Assembly (NCBI GenBank): GCA_039602395.1
Contig: JBCNJP010000008.1
Span: 19,111,867 to 19,175,866, forward strand
DNA from: Deinandra increscens subsp. villosa
Taxonomy: Eukaryota; Streptophyta; Magnoliopsida; Asterales; Asteraceae
Reading direction: 5' to 3'
Length of the DNA stretch: 64,000 bases
Below are positions 61,604-64,000 of the stretch, piece by piece. Under the pieces are notes generated by a model. It was not told where the DNA came from. It did not search any database and saw only the letters and a program-made list of their open reading frames with translations. Positions within the stretch are counted from its first letter, which is position 1. Every line of letters begins with the position of its first letter. The position numbers and the translations under genes are program-made.

Positions 61604-64000
61604 CACATAAGACATAACATGATTACATCAAATTTGATGAGTCAAATGAATGTCATGTCACACTAAATTCGTGATAGTGACAGAGCTTTTCAAATTTAAC
61701 CTACAAATATATAAAGGAAATTTGCTCAAGGCATAGGCTATAATTTCTTCAAAATTCAATTAATTTTGTTCAACAGATTACATTAGTGAAATTTTACCCA
61801 AAGTCTTGTAATTTCCCTTGAGATAGTAACTTTTATTGTAGACGTTGACTTTGGCGAAGGACAAGGTGAATTTTGACTCAAGAATGCCGTTTGACGTTTA
61901 TTTGATGAAAAATACAAGTGATTACAAATTATGATAGAATTTGAGAAATTTGTGCAAAATTTTCACTCAGATGAGTGGACTCTTGTTAAAAAGTCACCAT
62001 TTTGACTCAAATGACTCAAAAGCTTTAGAAGGAATCAAGAAGTGATTCCCCCTAAACTTAAGTTTTTCACAATTTTGGTTTATTTTGGGGTCAAACAAGA
62101 TTCTTGAACCAAGTTTTCCTAATCCAACATGATTTGAGCAATTTGAGACAATTACCAACACTTATATTCTATTTAACTACTTGTACAGAACCAAGATGAA
62201 ATATTTCACTTAAGCATATACAAGATTTCAAATGATGAATCAGAATATATGCATGAAGTTCTGACATGCTTTAAATCACATAACCAAAGTCAAATAAAGT
62301 CTATTGAGGGAACAAGAAGCATTCAACATCAGACATGAGTATCAATTATCAAGATCAGAGAAACATAGGAGCAATTAGTCCTAAATTCTAACCTTGCTAT
62401 CATTTATTTTCTTAATTCATGTGATATGAGCTTCAATAGTTCCTAACTTAACAATTTATTTGGAATAGAGGATAAAGACTCATAAGACAATGACTAATGT
62501 GCATGACACTTTATTAAGCATGCAAAGTCATATTTCATGAGATTTATTGAGTTTATTGCATAATCGGTAAGTAGAACAATCCACTTGAATAGACAAAAAT
62601 CAAATATCCAATAATTTATTTGAGATCATAAGACATACCTCAAAGAAGATCTAAAGTTTACTAAGATCTAATTGAGAAGTATCAAGAAATCAACAGGTTC
62701 AAAGCTTGATCCTGTTTGTGATCAATCATACATAGATTAGAAATTTGAATAAGGTTATTCAAGTTGATTGAAAAAGTTTAATGAATTGCCCCTGTGTAGC
62801 TCAATAATTGTATATCAAACATTGCCAAAAATTCATGAAACATACCTCTTTGATGATCTAAAATTGAGCTAAGATCAATGAAAGAGATAAGAGGATCTTG
62901 GAGTGTTTTGGACAGAATCTGTTATTAAATCAGGCAAAATTTGTTAAACAATTGATTGATAGCCACACACAGCCAAAATAGGATCAGATTCATTAAACAG
63001 GAATGAAATACACCAGATTTGACTTAAAAAGTCAACTAAGCAAGCATTTATCAATAACCAAGTCAAGACAAGTCAAACAATGCAGATTTAACCTATATTA
63101 AGTTCAAACCTATGTTAGACAATTTGAAGTCCTGAACTTGACTTATTTTATCAATTTAAGTTGCATATCCAGTGAATGTCAATTGAGAAGGAGAAATCCA
63201 ATAAAATGGTCATAAGTAGCCTTTATGTTGTATTATTTGGTCAATTTTATTCTTAAAGCAACATAAAAGCTACCAATGTTACCATTTCACATCAAAGATT
63301 TCATTCTTCGAGTTATTTGAGTCAAATGACTCTTTTTGAATGGAGTTTAGTCCTTTTAAAGTCCAACTTTGGTCATGCGGATAAAATTGATAAAAGTTTA
63401 CCATTTGTTTCTTCTCAGAAATCTAAAATTTTGACATGGATGGTTGAAAAAATTCAACTTATTTCCTTATCGGGTCAAACTAAGACAAAGTCTCGTTTAG
63501 CATCAATTTAGAAGCTTTTGAGACCCTTAATGCATTTAGAAACATCCAATTGCATTACTTTGGTGTTTTGGAACATCCACAACGAACCAACTTGTTATTC
63601 AATCCTTCCCATTCATACTTCTAGTTTTATCCAAAACAGAGAGAGGAACAGTGAGTGTAAACACCAAGAATATGATCAATTTCAAAATTATATCACAAGT
63701 CTAGCAGAATTTTCCAAAACAATCATCAATTTCATGTCACTGTTACAAAACTCTCATTCTTTTGAATCCAAACCACACAAAACTACATAGTCAATATCTC
63801 AAATTTTATTACAGACTTTTGCCCCTGTTTATGTATAATCACTTATTCAAAACTTGTAGAGATGATTACCTCAAATCGGTGAAGGAAATGATAAAGGAAT
63901 AGAACAATGGCTCCTAATCTGTGAATCCAACAACCAAATTAGAGATAAGAATCCTAGCGTGAATACTTGAACCGTCGGCCGAAAATGTTTACACCCGGAA
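61604..64000 (-). other. Spacer upstream of the E4 extra ORF
   Basis: No ORF supported. By comparison with M this is the region between RNase H and the extra ORF (2.2 kb in M); E4 pol should lie beyond the window. A polypurine-like tract (sense TTTAGGGGGAATC) lies at about 62046-62058. No TTTCGCT array or CTCTG hairpin was seen. Confidence 0.55.

Noticed and set aside
1..64000. Endogenous pararetrovirus or other viral insertion
   Set aside because: No movement protein, coat protein or pararetroviral RT pattern was seen; all RT and integrase sequences fit Ty1/copia or Ty3/gypsy.
1..64000. tRNA or rRNA genes
   Set aside because: The only tRNA-related sequences are primer binding sites of about 12-18 bases.

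Overview
The window is plant nuclear DNA. It is AT-rich and packed with LTR retrotransposons inserted into one another, and I could not support any ordinary host gene, tRNA, rRNA, bacterial feature or CRISPR array. The style of the elements points to a large eudicot genome, and I infer Asteraceae: long Copia gag proteins, a large extra ORF between pol and the 3' LTR, and a TRIM with PBS TGGTATCAGAGCC. That is an inference from family resemblance, not a search result.

Layout, left to right. 1-3187: the 3' end of a Ty3/gypsy element, with a broken integrase and one ~1.95 kb LTR. 3188-5985: the 3' end of Copia elements (a decayed extra ORF, LTR X, a conserved 3' noncoding region, LTR Y). 5986-9000: a decayed minus-strand Copia element (G), interrupted by a tandem TRIM at 6125-6756. 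10929-15670: gag-only Copia element A. 17116-24937: remains of gag-only element E2, interrupted by the noncoding LTR element F (18246-22388, target duplication TTATC). 24962-26452: a second copy of the X-Y-G segment. 26453-47510: gag-only element E3 (target duplication TTTGT), which holds two younger insertions: K (28617-31153, duplication GTTTG) and M (33716-46035, duplication GAAAT). 47601-50565: a truncated minus-strand copy of F (F'). 50566 to the window end: minus-strand element E4, represented by its 3' LTR and a giant 3' ORF, interrupted by gag-only element N (54140-60046, duplication GCAGA).

M is the only element with a full Copia gag-protease-integrase-RT-RNase H series. It is 12.3 kb with 477-bp LTRs that differ at about 4 positions. 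Its coding frame has no frameshift but carries several nonsense codons. A second large ORF lies where envelope-like genes sit in Sirevirus-type elements, and remnants of the same ORF family occur in the 3188 region and in E4. A, E2, E3 and N carry gag but no pol, so they would have needed an enzyme from a partner such as M.

The most interesting signals are noncoding. (1) Tandem RNA-like hairpins recur in the 3' part of M, E3 and N, with a constant core (CTCTG...GACCT) and outer stems that change on both sides while still pairing. (2) LTRs of many families carry a palindrome directly upstream of the TATA box, and in several families the same short word is amplified in the leader. (3) M and the unrelated-looking solo LTR K share the same promoter module. 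(4) M repeats that module internally, just upstream of its extra ORF, which suggests a second internal promoter.
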